Shown here: positions 35,232-44,230 of the stretch, piece by piece | Layout of the letters: the number at the start of each line of letters is the position of its first letter | How positions within the stretch are numbered: the stretch's first letter is position 1 | DNA from: Lachnospiraceae bacterium | GTDB taxonomy: Bacteria; Bacillota; Clostridia; Lachnospirales; Lachnospiraceae | DNA: 64,000 bases | Assembly (NCBI GenBank): GCA_017523785.1 | Contig: JAFWVX010000035.1 | Coordinates: 1-64,000, forward strand | Direction: 5' to 3' | The notes under the pieces: generated by a model | Databases searched by the model: none | The model's input: the letters and a program-made list of their open reading frames with translations, nothing else | What the model was told of the DNA's origin: nothing | Position numbers and translations under genes: made by a program

Positions 35232-35255
35232 GTAGGGGCGGATATCATCCGCCCG
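35232..35255 (+). repeat. 24-base palindromic element (GGAT subtype)
   Basis: Forward copy 11 bases after the previous one and ending 11 bases before the plsY start. Confidence 0.85.
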
Positions 35256-35266
35256 TGAGGATATAT

Positions 35267-35983
35267 ATGTATAGTTTGGAATTTAATGTAATATTGATGT
35301 TATTAATTGGCTACCTATTTGGTTCAATTCCTGTGGGCTTTCTTTACTGTAAGGCACACGGTGTAAATATTTTTGAAACTGGTTCAGGAAATCCAGGTAG
35401 TACCAATGTCGGAAGAATACTTGGTAAGAATCACGGTAGAGCAGTTTTTGTACTTGACATTTTGAAAACGCTTATACCAATACTTATTGCTCACCTTGTA
35501 ATTATTAAGTTAAATGTTGCAAGAAACGGTGTAGGATTTTCATCAGTCTTGGTTAAAAATTTTTCATTAAACTTGCAAGTGTTACATAAGAATTCACTCA
35601 GAGACCCATTTGTAATATTCGTGACCGGTCTTGGTGCAATCTTAGGACATAACTTTCCATTCACTACTAAGTTTAGAGGAGGCAAAGGCATAACTTGCAC
35701 AGTTGCAGTGGTTGCATATTTCAATGTAATTTTTGCCGTGATATTATTTCTAACCCATAAAATGATTGGAAAAATTACTGGTTATGTAAGTCTTGCATCT
35801 ATTATCGCTTTGTTATTGATGTTTTTATCATCACTTGTAATGTCAATTTTTAAAATTTATCCATTTAATTTTGATTATGCATATGCTGTGTTACCAGGAA
35901 TATTTTGCATGATGTTGCTCGGAATTATTCGACACAAGGAAAATATTCTAAGGCTCGAGCATGGCACAGAAAACCGAATATAA
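35267..35983 (+). CDS. plsY: Acyl-phosphate:glycerol-3-phosphate acyltransferase PlsY
   Basis: 238 residues from the ATG at 35267 (GAGG at 35257-35260). The frame is open further upstream, but that part is only palindromic element. PlsY transfers an acyl group from acyl phosphate to glycerol 3-phosphate, the first membrane phospholipid step. Motifs: GYLFGSIPVGFLYCK, GSGNPGSTNVGRILG, and LGHNFPFTTKFRGGKGI. Multiple membrane helices. A loop of about 30 residues (NVARNGVGFSSVLVKNF and following) between helices 2 and 3 is longer than usual. Confidence 0.93.
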   Translation: MYSLEFNVILMLLIGYLFGSIPVGFLYCKAHGVNIFETGSGNPGSTNVGRILGKNHGRAVFVLDILKTLIPILIAHLVIIKLNVARNGVGFSSVLVKNFSLNLQVLHKNSLRDPFVIFVTGLGAILGHNFPFTTKFRGGKGITCTVAVVAYFNVIFAVILFLTHKMIGKITGYVSLASIIALLLMFLSSLVMSIFKIYPFNFDYAYAVLPGIFCMMLLGIIRHKENILRLEHGTENRI

Positions 35984-35984
35984 T

Positions 35985-36008
35985 GCCGCTCACGTAGCTT
36001 GCGGCAAC
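35985..36008 (-). repeat. 24-base palindromic element (swapped-stem subtype)
   Basis: On the minus strand GTTGCCGCAAGC + TACGTGAGCGGC. It aligns base for base with the main family, but the GG/CC stem pairs are swapped to CC/GG on both arms, keeping pairing. Confidence 0.75.
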
Positions 36009-36025
36009 GATTAAGATAAAAAATT

Positions 36026-36049
36026 GTATGGGCGAGATGTGCGAGCCCG
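36026..36049 (+). repeat. 24-base palindromic element (degenerate GAGC subtype)
   Basis: GTATGGGCGAGA + TGTGCGAGCCCG. Its internal ATG (36028) creates a false upstream start for rfbH; the true start is at 36061. Confidence 0.75.
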
Positions 36050-36060
36050 AAAGAAGGATA

Positions 36061-37386
36061 ATGAAGAAAGAAGAAATATTAAAATTAGTTCGCGAGTATG
36101 CGAAAGAAAATTTATCAAATGCTGTTGCGAAACCTTTTAAAGAGGGCGACCGTATTCCTTACAGTGCTAAAGTATGTGATGAGGAAGATGTAGTTAATCT
36201 TGTTGATTCTGCGCTTGAGTTTTGGTTGACCCAAGGTCATTATTATGATGAGTTTGAAAAAAAACTTGCGAAGTACTTAGGAGTTAAGTTTGTCTCTTAT
36301 GTAAACTCAGGTTCGTCAGCAAATCTTTTAGCATTTGAAACTTTGACTTCGCCACTTCTTAAAGAGAAAAGAATAAAAAAAGGTGACGAAGTTATAACAG
36401 TTGCCTGTGGTTTTCCTACGACTGTTGCGCCAATAATTCAATTTGGAGCGGTGCCAGTTTTTCTTGATGTTGACATTCCTACATATAACATAAAAGTAGC
36501 GGATTTGGAAAAGGCAAGAACTGAAAAGACTAAAGCAGTTTTCATTGCTCATACTTTGGGAAATGCTTTTGACATAGTGAAGGTAAAAGAATTTTGTGAC
36601 AAATATAATTTGTGGTTGATAGAAGATAACTGCGATGCCTTGGGCTGCGAAGTAAAGATTGATGGTCACTATAAAAAAACTGGAACGATTGGTCACATAG
36701 GAACTTCATCATTCTACCCACCACATCATATGACAACTGGTGAAGGTGGTGCAGTTTATACTGATGACTCACTACTTCATAAAATTATAAACTCACTTCG
36801 TGACTGGGGACGCGATTGCATTTGCCCAAGCGGAGTTGATAATACTTGCAATCATAGATATGACGGACAGTATGGCGAACTTCCAAAGGGCTACGACCAC
36901 AAATATGTCTACAGTCACTTCGGTTATAATTTGAAGGCGACTGATTTGCAGGCGGCGATTGGTGTAACTCAACTTGATAAGATTGAAGGCTTCGTTGAAA
37001 AGAGAAGAAAGAATTTCGATTTATTGTATAAACTTTTGGAAGAAGCAGGGATGGAAGAATATTTTGTGTTGCCAAAGGCGACTGCTGATACGAAACCTTC
37101 TTGGTTTGCATTTATACTCACTGTGAAAGATGGAGTTGATAGAGAGAAGGTTGTTCGTTACATTGAGAGTAAGAATGTGCAGACAAGAATGCTTTTTGCT
37201 GGGAATATTTTGAAGCAGCCATGTTTTGATGATATAAGAAATGATAGTAGTAAATATCGCGTGGTTGGAGATTTGAAAAATACTGATAGAGTTATGAATG
37301 ATACGTTTTTGGTTGGAGTTTATCCTAGATTAGATGAAGAAAGAATAAAGTATATGGCGAAAGTAATTATTGAGGCAGTTGAATGA
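36061..37386 (+). CDS. rfbH: CDP-6-deoxy-hexulose 3-dehydrase (E1), RfbH family
   Basis: 441 residues from the ATG at 36061 (AAGGA upstream). DegT/DnrJ/EryC1 fold. In ordinary family members a Lys binds PLP, but here the position reads SFYPPHHMTTGEGGAV, the His form typical of the E1 dehydrases that use PMP and a [2Fe-2S] cluster in 3,6-dideoxyhexose synthesis. The cysteines in DCICPSGVDNTCNHRYDGQYG agree with the cluster-binding region. The substrate would be a CDP-4-keto-6-deoxyhexose for surface polysaccharide. The E3 reductase and cytidylyltransferase partners are not nearby. It overlaps the next gene by 4 bases. Confidence 0.9.
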   Translation: MKKEEILKLVREYAKENLSNAVAKPFKEGDRIPYSAKVCDEEDVVNLVDSALEFWLTQGHYYDEFEKKLAKYLGVKFVSYVNSGSSANLLAFETLTSPLLKEKRIKKGDEVITVACGFPTTVAPIIQFGAVPVFLDVDIPTYNIKVADLEKARTEKTKAVFIAHTLGNAFDIVKVKEFCDKYNLWLIEDNCDALGCEVKIDGHYKKTGTIGHIGTSSFYPPHHMTTGEGGAVYTDDSLLHKIINSLRDWGRDCICPSGVDNTCNHRYDGQYGELPKGYDHKYVYSHFGYNLKATDLQAAIGVTQLDKIEGFVEKRRKNFDLLYKLLEEAGMEEYFVLPKATADTKPSWFAFILTVKDGVDREKVVRYIESKNVQTRMLFAGNILKQPCFDDIRNDSSKYRVVGDLKNTDRVMNDTFLVGVYPRLDEERIKYMAKVIIEAVE

Positions 37387-38159
37387 AAAAAAAGGTTGAT
37401 ATAATTGCATCATGTTATAATGAAGAAGATAATATCTTCGCTTTTTATAATGAGGCAAAAAAGTATCTAAAAGATAAAAAATATGATTACAACATTTACT
37501 ATATAAATGATGGAAGTGTTGATAAGACATACGAAAAGGTTTTGGAATTAAAAAAGAAAGTTAGTAAAGAGAAAAACGCTGTCGCTAAAATTTCTTGCTT
37601 GAGTTTTGTTCATAACTTTGGCCACGAGTCGGCTATGTGCGCGGGACTTGATACTTCAAAGGCTGACTATATGATTTTTATAGATGTGGATTTGCAGAAT
37701 CCGCCAAAAAAAATTCCGGAGATTATGAAGAAGTTTGAAGAGGGTGCGGACTGTGTGTTGCTTAGAAGAGTTAAATATATAACAACAAGTATTTTAAAGA
37801 AAATCACGTCTAGTGGATATTATTGGTTTTCGAAATACATTTTACGAAATAAAAATGCAAGAGATGTATCAGACTTTTTTGCGATAGATAAGACGGTTGC
37901 AAAAAAAGTTAGTAATAATTACAAGACGACACTTAGATTTATAAGAAGTTTTGTGCAAAAAGAAGCTAAGAATATAATGTTTGTAAATTATTCAAATGGA
38001 GCGAGACATAGTGGTGAGTCGAGATACAACTATGTAATATTAACAAAACTCGCAATTACTTCAGAACTTTCTCGCTCAAAGTTTTTGAGAGATAGATATA
38101 AGGCGACGAAAGAGAATCCAATTTATATAATAGATAAGAAAAAAAGTTTTTATAAGTAA
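37383..38159 (+). CDS. Family 2 glycosyltransferase
   Basis: 258 residues; GT-A fold of the dolichyl-phosphate mannosyltransferase/GtrB type: VDIIASCYNEEDNIFAFYNEA, YINDGSVDKTYEK, FVHNFGHESAMCAGLDTSKADYMIFIDVDLQNPPKKIPEIM, and a YNYVILTKLAIT tail. It lacks the two C-terminal membrane helices of GtrB proteins, so it is a soluble or shortened member. It probably moves a sugar to a polyprenyl phosphate or glycan for the envelope. Coupled to rfbH by an ATGA overlap. Confidence 0.87.
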   Translation: MKKKVDIIASCYNEEDNIFAFYNEAKKYLKDKKYDYNIYYINDGSVDKTYEKVLELKKKVSKEKNAVAKISCLSFVHNFGHESAMCAGLDTSKADYMIFIDVDLQNPPKKIPEIMKKFEEGADCVLLRRVKYITTSILKKITSSGYYWFSKYILRNKNARDVSDFFAIDKTVAKKVSNNYKTTLRFIRSFVQKEAKNIMFVNYSNGARHSGESRYNYVILTKLAITSELSRSKFLRDRYKATKENPIYIIDKKKSFYK

Positions 38160-38170
38160 GAAGGTGTGTA

Positions 38171-39493
38171 ATGTTATTTTTATTGTTAATTAGTTGGGCA
38201 TTGTTTGCTGGTCTTTTGATGACTAGAGTAACAAATATTTTTAAGCTACCAGATGTAACAGCTTATCTCATTGTGGGGGTCATCATAGGACCGTCTATTT
38301 TAGGAAAGTTAGGCATACAAGGAATAGGGTTTACTAGTTTCGAAGAGGTTGATAGTTTATCAATTATCTCTGATGTAGCACTCGGATTTATTGCATTTGC
38401 TATAGGAAATGAATTTAAGCTAAGTGAAATAAAACATATTGGCAAGCAGGCTTTTGTAATCGGTGTGTTTCAAGCAGTTGTAGCAACTTTGTGTGTGGAT
38501 GTTGTGCTTATAATGATGCACTATATAATGCCAGATATAGTTACAATTCCAATGGCTATAACTCTTGGTGCTATAGCAGCAGCCACTGCACCAGCAGCAA
38601 CACTTATGGTTGTAAAACAATATAAGGCTAAGGGTCCAGTTACCGATATTTTGCTTCCTATAGTTGCTCTCGATGATGCAGTTGGTCTTGTCATATTTGC
38701 AGCATCATTTGGAACAGCTTCAGCTATGATAAGCGGAAGTGCAAATGTGTTAAATCTAATTGTTGAACCAATTTTGGAGATAACAGCATCGCTACTGCTT
38801 GGAAGTGTAGTGGCATTAATACTTACATATTTGGAAAGTAAGTTTTATTCAAATACAAATCGTCTTATATTGATAATTGCTTCTATAGTAATAACAGTTG
38901 CAATTGCTAAAGCTAGTTTTTGTGTTGGAAGTTTTGGTGGTTCATTTTCGCCATTACTTGTATGTATGATGCTTGGAACAGTATTTTGCAATATTTGCCC
39001 ATTGTCGGGTGAACTTATGGATATAGCTGATAAATGGTCACAGCCAATTCTTGTTTTGTTTTTTGTTTTAAGCGGAGCGGAATTAGATCTATCTGTTTTC
39101 AGAAATCCGATAGTTATAGTTGTCGGCATAATTTATGTCTTAACAAGGTCGTTTGGAAAATATATTGGTGCAAGAATTAGCGCCGATATGGTTGGAAGTA
39201 AGGAAGTAATAAAAAAATATCTAGGAATTACTCTTTTACCACAAGCTGGTGTAGCATTGGGAATGAGTGCGATAGTTGCGAGGTCACTTGGCACAAACGG
39301 ATTACTTATTAGGAATATAACACTTTTTGGTGTATTAATATATGAATTAATCGGACCAACTTTTACAAAGATTGCATTGGAAAAAGCAGGGGAAATAACT
39401 GAAAAACCAAAAGAAGATGTAAATAGCCGAAATAAAAAAATCAAAGCTGTAAAGCGTAAGGAATTTATTGATAAGATATTGAAGAAGAGGTAA
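38171..39493 (+). CDS. Cation:proton antiporter, CPA2 (Kef/GerN-like) family
   Basis: 440 residues with about 12 membrane helices and a short basic tail. It starts with the family pattern LPDVTAYLIVGVIIGPSILGKLG, has the helix AITLGAIAAATAPAATLMV with LLPIVALDDAVGLVIFAASFG (the paired Asp ion-binding site), and PLLVCMMLGTVFCN. It should exchange Na+ or K+ for H+ across the cytoplasmic membrane. There is no C-terminal nucleotide-binding (TrkA-N) domain. AAGGTG precedes the ATG. Confidence 0.88.
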   Translation: MLFLLLISWALFAGLLMTRVTNIFKLPDVTAYLIVGVIIGPSILGKLGIQGIGFTSFEEVDSLSIISDVALGFIAFAIGNEFKLSEIKHIGKQAFVIGVFQAVVATLCVDVVLIMMHYIMPDIVTIPMAITLGAIAAATAPAATLMVVKQYKAKGPVTDILLPIVALDDAVGLVIFAASFGTASAMISGSANVLNLIVEPILEITASLLLGSVVALILTYLESKFYSNTNRLILIIASIVITVAIAKASFCVGSFGGSFSPLLVCMMLGTVFCNICPLSGELMDIADKWSQPILVLFFVLSGAELDLSVFRNPIVIVVGIIYVLTRSFGKYIGARISADMVGSKEVIKKYLGITLLPQAGVALGMSAIVARSLGTNGLLIRNITLFGVLIYELIGPTFTKIALEKAGEITEKPKEDVNSRNKKIKAVKRKEFIDKILKKR

Positions 39494-39525
39494 CAATTAT
39501 TTTTGCTAGGAAGGGGGACAAAATT

Positions 39526-40233
39526 ATGAAAAATAATAAATGCATCAAATTAATAATATTGTTGGTTGTGTTTCTGTTTGCTTGTAACATAAGTAACTAT
39601 GCTACAGGGTATAATAATTTTTATAGTCCTCCAAATAATTATCAGTATTATAACCCAAATTACAATCCGAATTTCAACCCAAATTACAACCCGAATTACA
39701 ATCCTAATTTTAACCCAAACTACAATCCGTATTATTATCCATACAATCAAGGAAATTTAAATGTGATTCCATCAAATAGTTATTATTTTATCTCAGGATA
39801 TGATAGAGCAGCAACTAACTATTATAATGGTCAAGCAATGGTTTCAAGAGTTCCAATAATCTCAGGAAACAATTATTTTCCAACAAGAATTGCCAATGGA
39901 ATTATTTATAATGCCTATGTTTCAATTTCTAACTGGTGCAATGCAAATATCTTAACTAAGGAAGGCATACAAGATTATTTTTTAAATAATGCAACTATAA
40001 TTAACCAAACGGCTTCAAGTATAGTATTACATGTAAACTGTGCACATAAGAGAAGTGGAATTTTGAGTGGATATACAGAATTTAGGGTAAATGTGGATAT
40101 ATCAAGAAATAAATTCACTTGGAAAAAATTAGGTAAAAATGTAGTTGATAATTCAGATGACTTAGATGATATAGACGATTATAAAGTTTATGAGTATGAT
40201 TCAGATAGTGGTCAAATAATTATAATAAGATAG
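39526..40233 (+). CDS. Lipoprotein with Asn-Pro-Asn/Tyr repeats
   Basis: 235 residues; hydrophobic leader IILLVVFLFAC with a lipobox-like LFAC. Residues about 42-66 are an imperfect NPNYNPNF repeat encoded by about 12-base units (39650-39730), a likely site of repeat-number change. The rest (SYYFISGYDRAATNYYNGQAMV and following) is not recognised. Excellent AAGGGGG ribosome site. It precedes the barnase-like gene by 10 bases and may be co-transcribed. Confidence 0.7.
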   Translation: MKNNKCIKLIILLVVFLFACNISNYATGYNNFYSPPNNYQYYNPNYNPNFNPNYNPNYNPNFNPNYNPYYYPYNQGNLNVIPSNSYYFISGYDRAATNYYNGQAMVSRVPIISGNNYFPTRIANGIIYNAYVSISNWCNANILTKEGIQDYFLNNATIINQTASSIVLHVNCAHKRSGILSGYTEFRVNVDISRNKFTWKKLGKNVVDNSDDLDDIDDYKVYEYDSDSGQIIIIR

Positions 40234-40243
40234 TGAATAGACA

Positions 40244-40705
40244 ATGAAAAAAGTTTTAAGAAAAATATTTAAATCAATTTATTTATTAGTAATTGTTGCG
40301 AGTGTTACTTTTTGTTTTACATCTTGCAATAAAAATAATAATTTAAGAATAGATGAAAATGCATCATATACGACTAAAGAAGAAGTGGCACTTTATATTT
40401 ATACTTATAAGAAACTTCCAAATAATTTTATAACAAAAAAAGATGCAGAAAAACTTGGGTGGAATAAAAGTAAAAATAATTTATATGAAGTAACAGGTGG
40501 GAAGAGTATAGGTGGTGACAAGTTTTCTAATTATGAAAAATTGCTACCAGATGTCAAAGGAAGAACTTATTATGAATGCGACATAGACTACAGCGGCGGT
40601 GCTAGAAATAGTAAAAGAATAGTTTATGCGGATGACTTTGATGAGAATTACGGATTTATATTTTATACGGGCGACCATTATAAAAGTTTTGAAAAACTGT
40701 ATTGA
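40244..40705 (+). CDS. Barnase-family secreted ribonuclease (lipoprotein signal)
   Basis: 153 residues. The signal peptide ends in FTSC (Cys28), so it may be lipid-anchored rather than free. The ribonuclease domain is clear: LPNNFITKKDAEKLGW, GGKSIGGDKFSNYEKLLP, GRTYYECDIDYSGG with the catalytic Glu, SKRIVYADD with the catalytic Arg, and FIFYTGDHYKSF with the catalytic His. It is a guanyl-preferring RNase (N1/T1/Ba superfamily). The cognate inhibitor is encoded directly downstream. Confidence 0.9.
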   Translation: MKKVLRKIFKSIYLLVIVASVTFCFTSCNKNNNLRIDENASYTTKEEVALYIYTYKKLPNNFITKKDAEKLGWNKSKNNLYEVTGGKSIGGDKFSNYEKLLPDVKGRTYYECDIDYSGGARNSKRIVYADDFDENYGFIFYTGDHYKSFEKLY

Positions 40706-40707
40706 TT

Positions 40708-40974
40708 ATGACAAGGTATATAGTTGATTTTAGAAAAGTTAATAATAGAGAAGAGGCACAGGATGAATTAAAGAATGCATTGAATTTCCCTGACTACTAT
40801 GGAAAAAATCTTGATGCCTTAAATGACTGTCTGTCTGAGATTGAGAATGAACATTTGGTTTATATATTAGTTTGCGAAGAGACATTTGAAGGCTTTGATG
40901 ACATTATAAAAGTTTTTGATGTCAACAATATTAACTATGAGAAAATTATAGAATTAAAAGTTAAGGAGTATTAG
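40708..40974 (+). CDS. Barstar-like ribonuclease inhibitor
   Basis: 88 residues from the ATG at 40708 (two bases after the RNase stop). Barstar features: FPDYYGKNLDALNDCLSEI, which contains the helix that plugs the RNase active site, and the strand LVYILVCEETFEGF. It protects the cytoplasm from unexported barnase. Tight spacing with the toxin gene suggests one transcript. Confidence 0.9.
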   Translation: MTRYIVDFRKVNNREEAQDELKNALNFPDYYGKNLDALNDCLSEIENEHLVYILVCEETFEGFDDIIKVFDVNNINYEKIIELKVKEY

Positions 40975-40978
40975 TGAA

Positions 40979-41803
40979 ATGTTTGAGAAAGTAAACCCAA
41001 GCCATCCTGATAAGTTGGCTGATAGAATTGGTGGAGCGATTGTAGACCTCGGATACAAGTTGCAAAAGAATCCGCGAATTGCAGGAGAGTGTCTTATAGG
41101 ACATGGTGTTTGCCATATCATAATAGAAACTTCTGTTGACTACAATGAAAAGGATATAAAGGAAATTGTTGATAGAATTTCTGATAGTAAGGTTGAACTT
41201 GATTTGAAAATTGTCCCACAAGACATTTATCTCGCCACTAATCAGAGTGAGGAAATTAAATGCGGCGACAATGGAATTTTCAAAGCCTGCAAAATCAGTG
41301 ATGAGGAAGTTAAACTCACAAAGATTGTTAGAAAACTCTACGACGAAAACCCAACTGACGGTAAATATATTTTTGATGAGCAAACTGATACATTTATAGC
41401 ATGTCAAAGCAACATTAAAACTGAAAAACTTAGAGATGAACTTGCAAAAACTGGAATTAAAAATATAGTTGTAAACCCACTTGGTGATTGGACTGGAGGT
41501 ATAAATGTTGACACTGGTGCAACAAATAGGAAACTTGGTTCAGACATGGGACGCGCTGTGACTGGTGGTGGACTTCACTTTAAAGATATAAGTAAATCTG
41601 ATGTGTCTGTAAATGTTTATTTGCACAAAATTGCAAATGAAGAAAATTTGAGCGAGGTGACTTGTAAATGTGCAATTGGCGATAAGACACTTAGAATAAA
41701 TGGAAAAGAAATTAGTTATAAACAGATCACTGATGAAGCATTTGACTATATAATGAATAAAATTGGAGGCTTCGAAAAGCTTGCAGAGTGGGGATTGATT
41801 TAG
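40979..41803 (+). CDS. Compact S-adenosylmethionine synthetase-like protein
   Basis: 274 residues, much shorter than MetK (about 390). Conserved MetK elements are recognisable: NPSHPDKLADRIGGAIVDLG (MetK: EGHPDK-x2-D-QIxDAILD) with the catalytic His and Asp, GVCHIIIETSVDY, and NPLGDWTGGINVDTGATNRK followed by GRAVTGGGLHFKDISKSDVSV (MetK: GDAGLTGRKIIVDTYG, then GGGAFSGKDPTKVDRS). It should make S-adenosylmethionine from ATP and methionine, or a related compound, if active. It directly follows barstar with an AAGGAG ribosome site. Confidence 0.72.
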   Translation: MFEKVNPSHPDKLADRIGGAIVDLGYKLQKNPRIAGECLIGHGVCHIIIETSVDYNEKDIKEIVDRISDSKVELDLKIVPQDIYLATNQSEEIKCGDNGIFKACKISDEEVKLTKIVRKLYDENPTDGKYIFDEQTDTFIACQSNIKTEKLRDELAKTGIKNIVVNPLGDWTGGINVDTGATNRKLGSDMGRAVTGGGLHFKDISKSDVSVNVYLHKIANEENLSEVTCKCAIGDKTLRINGKEISYKQITDEAFDYIMNKIGGFEKLAEWGLI

Positions 41804-41848
41804 TAATAAGATGCAGGGGCTTTTCTTTGAGAGCCTACAGAGAAAAAT

Positions 41849-42874
41849 ATGAGTAAAATTTTAGCGATTGAAAATGAAAAAATTGTTGTGAAGCTTTTGA
41901 CGACTGGTGCGACACTCATGTCTTTTTATATAAAGTCAAAGGATGTGGACATTGCACTCGGTTTTGATGAGCCTGAGAAGTATCTCGCTAAGGGAAATGC
42001 TTCTATGGGAAAGTCTGTAGGAAGATGTGCAAATAGAATTGGTAATGCGAAATTTAATTTGAATGATAAAGAATATAATTTGCTCGTGAACAATGGACCA
42101 AACTGTCTTCACGGTGGTGCTGTGAGATTTGGTGATGTTGAGTGGGATGTGAAGGAGTCGGCGATTGATAGAGTTGTATTTTCATATGACAGTGCTGATA
42201 TGGAGTCGGGCTTCCCTGGAAATCTTCATGTCGAGGCGATTTATGAGATGCATGGAAATGAATTGACACTCACTTACACTGGGCTTTCGGACAAAGATAC
42301 CATTTTCAATATGACTAATCATGCGTATTTTAATTTGAATAAAAATAAAACTGATATACTCGGTCACGAACTTAGAATACCTGCTGAAAGAATTAATTTA
42401 AATGATGAAAATGGAATGGCGATGGATAAAGTGATAGAGGTAAATGGAACGCCATTTGATTTTAGAGAGTTTAAAGTTATCGGCGATGCAGTTTCTGCAA
42501 ATGGTGTTGTGCTTAATCAGTATTGCAGAGGAATAATAGACGGTGTTGTGGCGACTGATGGAAGTGACAAGAGGCTGATTGATAATCTTGATACAAATTA
42601 TCTATACGAAAATAGTGTAGAAAAAACTTTGTGCGTACTTAAAAATAATTCTATTAAACTTGAAATAAAAAGTGATTTACCAGGAGTGCAGGTGTATACC
42701 GGAAAGTCGCTTGATATAGATGGCAGAGATGGACATTATGGTATGTATGCGGGAATTGCGATGGAGCCGCAGTTCTGTCCGAACGCTATTAATTATGATG
42801 ATTTTATGAAGCCAATTTTGAGAGCGAAGGAGAAGGTGGCTCACATTATAAGATATATTGTAAGTGAAGTGTAA
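41849..42874 (+). CDS. galM: Aldose 1-epimerase (galactose mutarotase)
   Basis: 341 residues. It interconverts alpha and beta anomers of galactose/glucose. Motifs: GKSVGRCANRIGNAKFNL, NGPNCLHGG, the catalytic His in NMTNHAYFNLN, GVQVYTGKSLDIDG, and the late AGIAMEPQFCPNAINYDDF with the catalytic Glu. It lies three bases before galK, forming a galactose operon. No clear ribosome site is visible before the ATG. Confidence 0.94.
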   Translation: MSKILAIENEKIVVKLLTTGATLMSFYIKSKDVDIALGFDEPEKYLAKGNASMGKSVGRCANRIGNAKFNLNDKEYNLLVNNGPNCLHGGAVRFGDVEWDVKESAIDRVVFSYDSADMESGFPGNLHVEAIYEMHGNELTLTYTGLSDKDTIFNMTNHAYFNLNKNKTDILGHELRIPAERINLNDENGMAMDKVIEVNGTPFDFREFKVIGDAVSANGVVLNQYCRGIIDGVVATDGSDKRLIDNLDTNYLYENSVEKTLCVLKNNSIKLEIKSDLPGVQVYTGKSLDIDGRDGHYGMYAGIAMEPQFCPNAINYDDFMKPILRAKEKVAHIIRYIVSEV

Positions 42875-42876
42875 TT

Positions 42877-44163
42877 ATGAAGAGTGACGAACTGAAAAAA
42901 TTTATACTATCGAGTGAGTTTGAGAATGTTGTTAGGGACATTTACTGCAGCACGCGAGAAGAAGTTATCGACGACCAACGTCAGAGATATTTAAATACTT
43001 TGGATGAGGCTGTGAAACTTTATGGCGATGGTGACTATCACATCATTTCATCACCTGGAAGAGTTGAGATTGGTGGAAATCATACTGACCATCAGAGAGG
43101 ATCTGTAGTTGCGGCTAGTATCAACATCGACAATCTTTGCTTTGTAAAGAAGAGTGATGATATGGTCGTGACATTTGCAGATAAGGTTTTTGGTGTAAAT
43201 GAGATTGACATAAGTGATTTGAAAGTTCACGAAGATGAGAAGAGCAACACTAAATCGATTTTACGAGGAACGGCTGCGAGATATAAGGAACTCGGATACG
43301 GAATCGGTGGTTTCAAGGCATTTCAAGATATGAGAGTGCTTGTGGGCTCAGGGCTTTCATCAAGTGCCTGCTTTGAAATTTTGATAACTGAAATTTATAA
43401 TTATTTTTATAATGAAGATAAAATAACTGCGGTTGAGAGAGCGATGATTTCGCAGTGGGTTGAAAATAATTATTTTGGAAAGCCATGCGGACTTATGGAT
43501 CAGATGGCGATATCGGTTGGAAGTTTTGTAAGTATAGATTTTCACGATGAGAAGAAACCGAAGATAGAGAAGCACAGTTTTTCATTTGCGGACTACGACT
43601 ATCAGTTACTGGTTATAAATACTAGAGCGGACCACGCGGATTTGACTGATGAGTATGCTGCGATACCTGCTGAGATGAAAGAGGTTGCGAAGTATTATGG
43701 TGTTGATGTGTTGTCACAGGTTGATGAAAATGAATTTTTCAAAGACATAAATAAACTTAGAGAGACAATAAAAAATGACAGGGCGATTTTGAGAGCGTAT
43801 CATTATTTCAATGAAAACAATCGTGTCAAGGAATTAAATCAGGCACTTAAGGATAATGACATCGCGCACATATTGACTGTGATGACTAAGTCTGGAAATT
43901 CAAGTTATAAATATTTGCAAAATGTCTATGCTGCAAGCGACACAAAAAATCAGGCGGTAGCAATTGCACTTGCGATGAGTAAGAAATATGTTGGAGATGA
44001 TGGCATTTGCAGAGTGCAGGGAGGAGGCTTCGCTGGCACCATCCAAGTTGTTATAGAGAGATATATGGTGAATGAGTTTATAGACAAGATGGGCGAACTT
44101 TTCGGCAAAGATGCAATAATGCCGGTCGAAATAAGGAGCTCAGGTACGAGGGTGATAGTATAA
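42877..44163 (+). CDS. galK: Galactokinase
   Basis: 428 residues, GHMP kinase fold. It phosphorylates galactose to galactose 1-phosphate with ATP. Seen: SPGRVEIGGNHTDHQRGSVVAASI (family signature in its clostridial GGNHTDHQ form), VGSGLSSSACFEI (ATP loop), GKPCGLMDQMAISVG (with the catalytic Asp), and GDDGICRVQGGGFAGTIQV. It starts two bases after galM. The Leloir partners galT and galE are not in the window, while the galactose importer is at 54.7-58.4 kb. Confidence 0.94.
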   Translation: MKSDELKKFILSSEFENVVRDIYCSTREEVIDDQRQRYLNTLDEAVKLYGDGDYHIISSPGRVEIGGNHTDHQRGSVVAASINIDNLCFVKKSDDMVVTFADKVFGVNEIDISDLKVHEDEKSNTKSILRGTAARYKELGYGIGGFKAFQDMRVLVGSGLSSSACFEILITEIYNYFYNEDKITAVERAMISQWVENNYFGKPCGLMDQMAISVGSFVSIDFHDEKKPKIEKHSFSFADYDYQLLVINTRADHADLTDEYAAIPAEMKEVAKYYGVDVLSQVDENEFFKDINKLRETIKNDRAILRAYHYFNENNRVKELNQALKDNDIAHILTVMTKSGNSSYKYLQNVYAASDTKNQAVAIALAMSKKYVGDDGICRVQGGGFAGTIQVVIERYMVNEFIDKMGELFGKDAIMPVEIRSSGTRVIV

Positions 44164-44171
44164 ATTTTGTA

Positions 44172-44200
44172 TTGCGATTTTTGAGTTTATTTGATAAGAT
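44172..44200 (+). promoter_or_regulatory. Promoter of the superoxide reductase gene
   Basis: TTGCGA at 44172-44177 and TAAGAT at 44195-44200 with a 17-base spacer; AAAGGAGG follows just before the ATG at 44231. Confidence 0.6.
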
Positions 44201-44230
44201 AGAGATTACCAAATATAAAGGAGGCGAGTT

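Noticed and set aside
36028..36060. Upstream ATG for rfbH reading MGEMCEPERRI
   Set aside because: This peptide is only the palindromic element read through; a ribosome site lies before the ATG at 36061.
41813..41845. GC-rich hairpin-like sequence before galM as another palindromic element or terminator
   Set aside because: Pairing is weak, the family core is missing and there is no T run.
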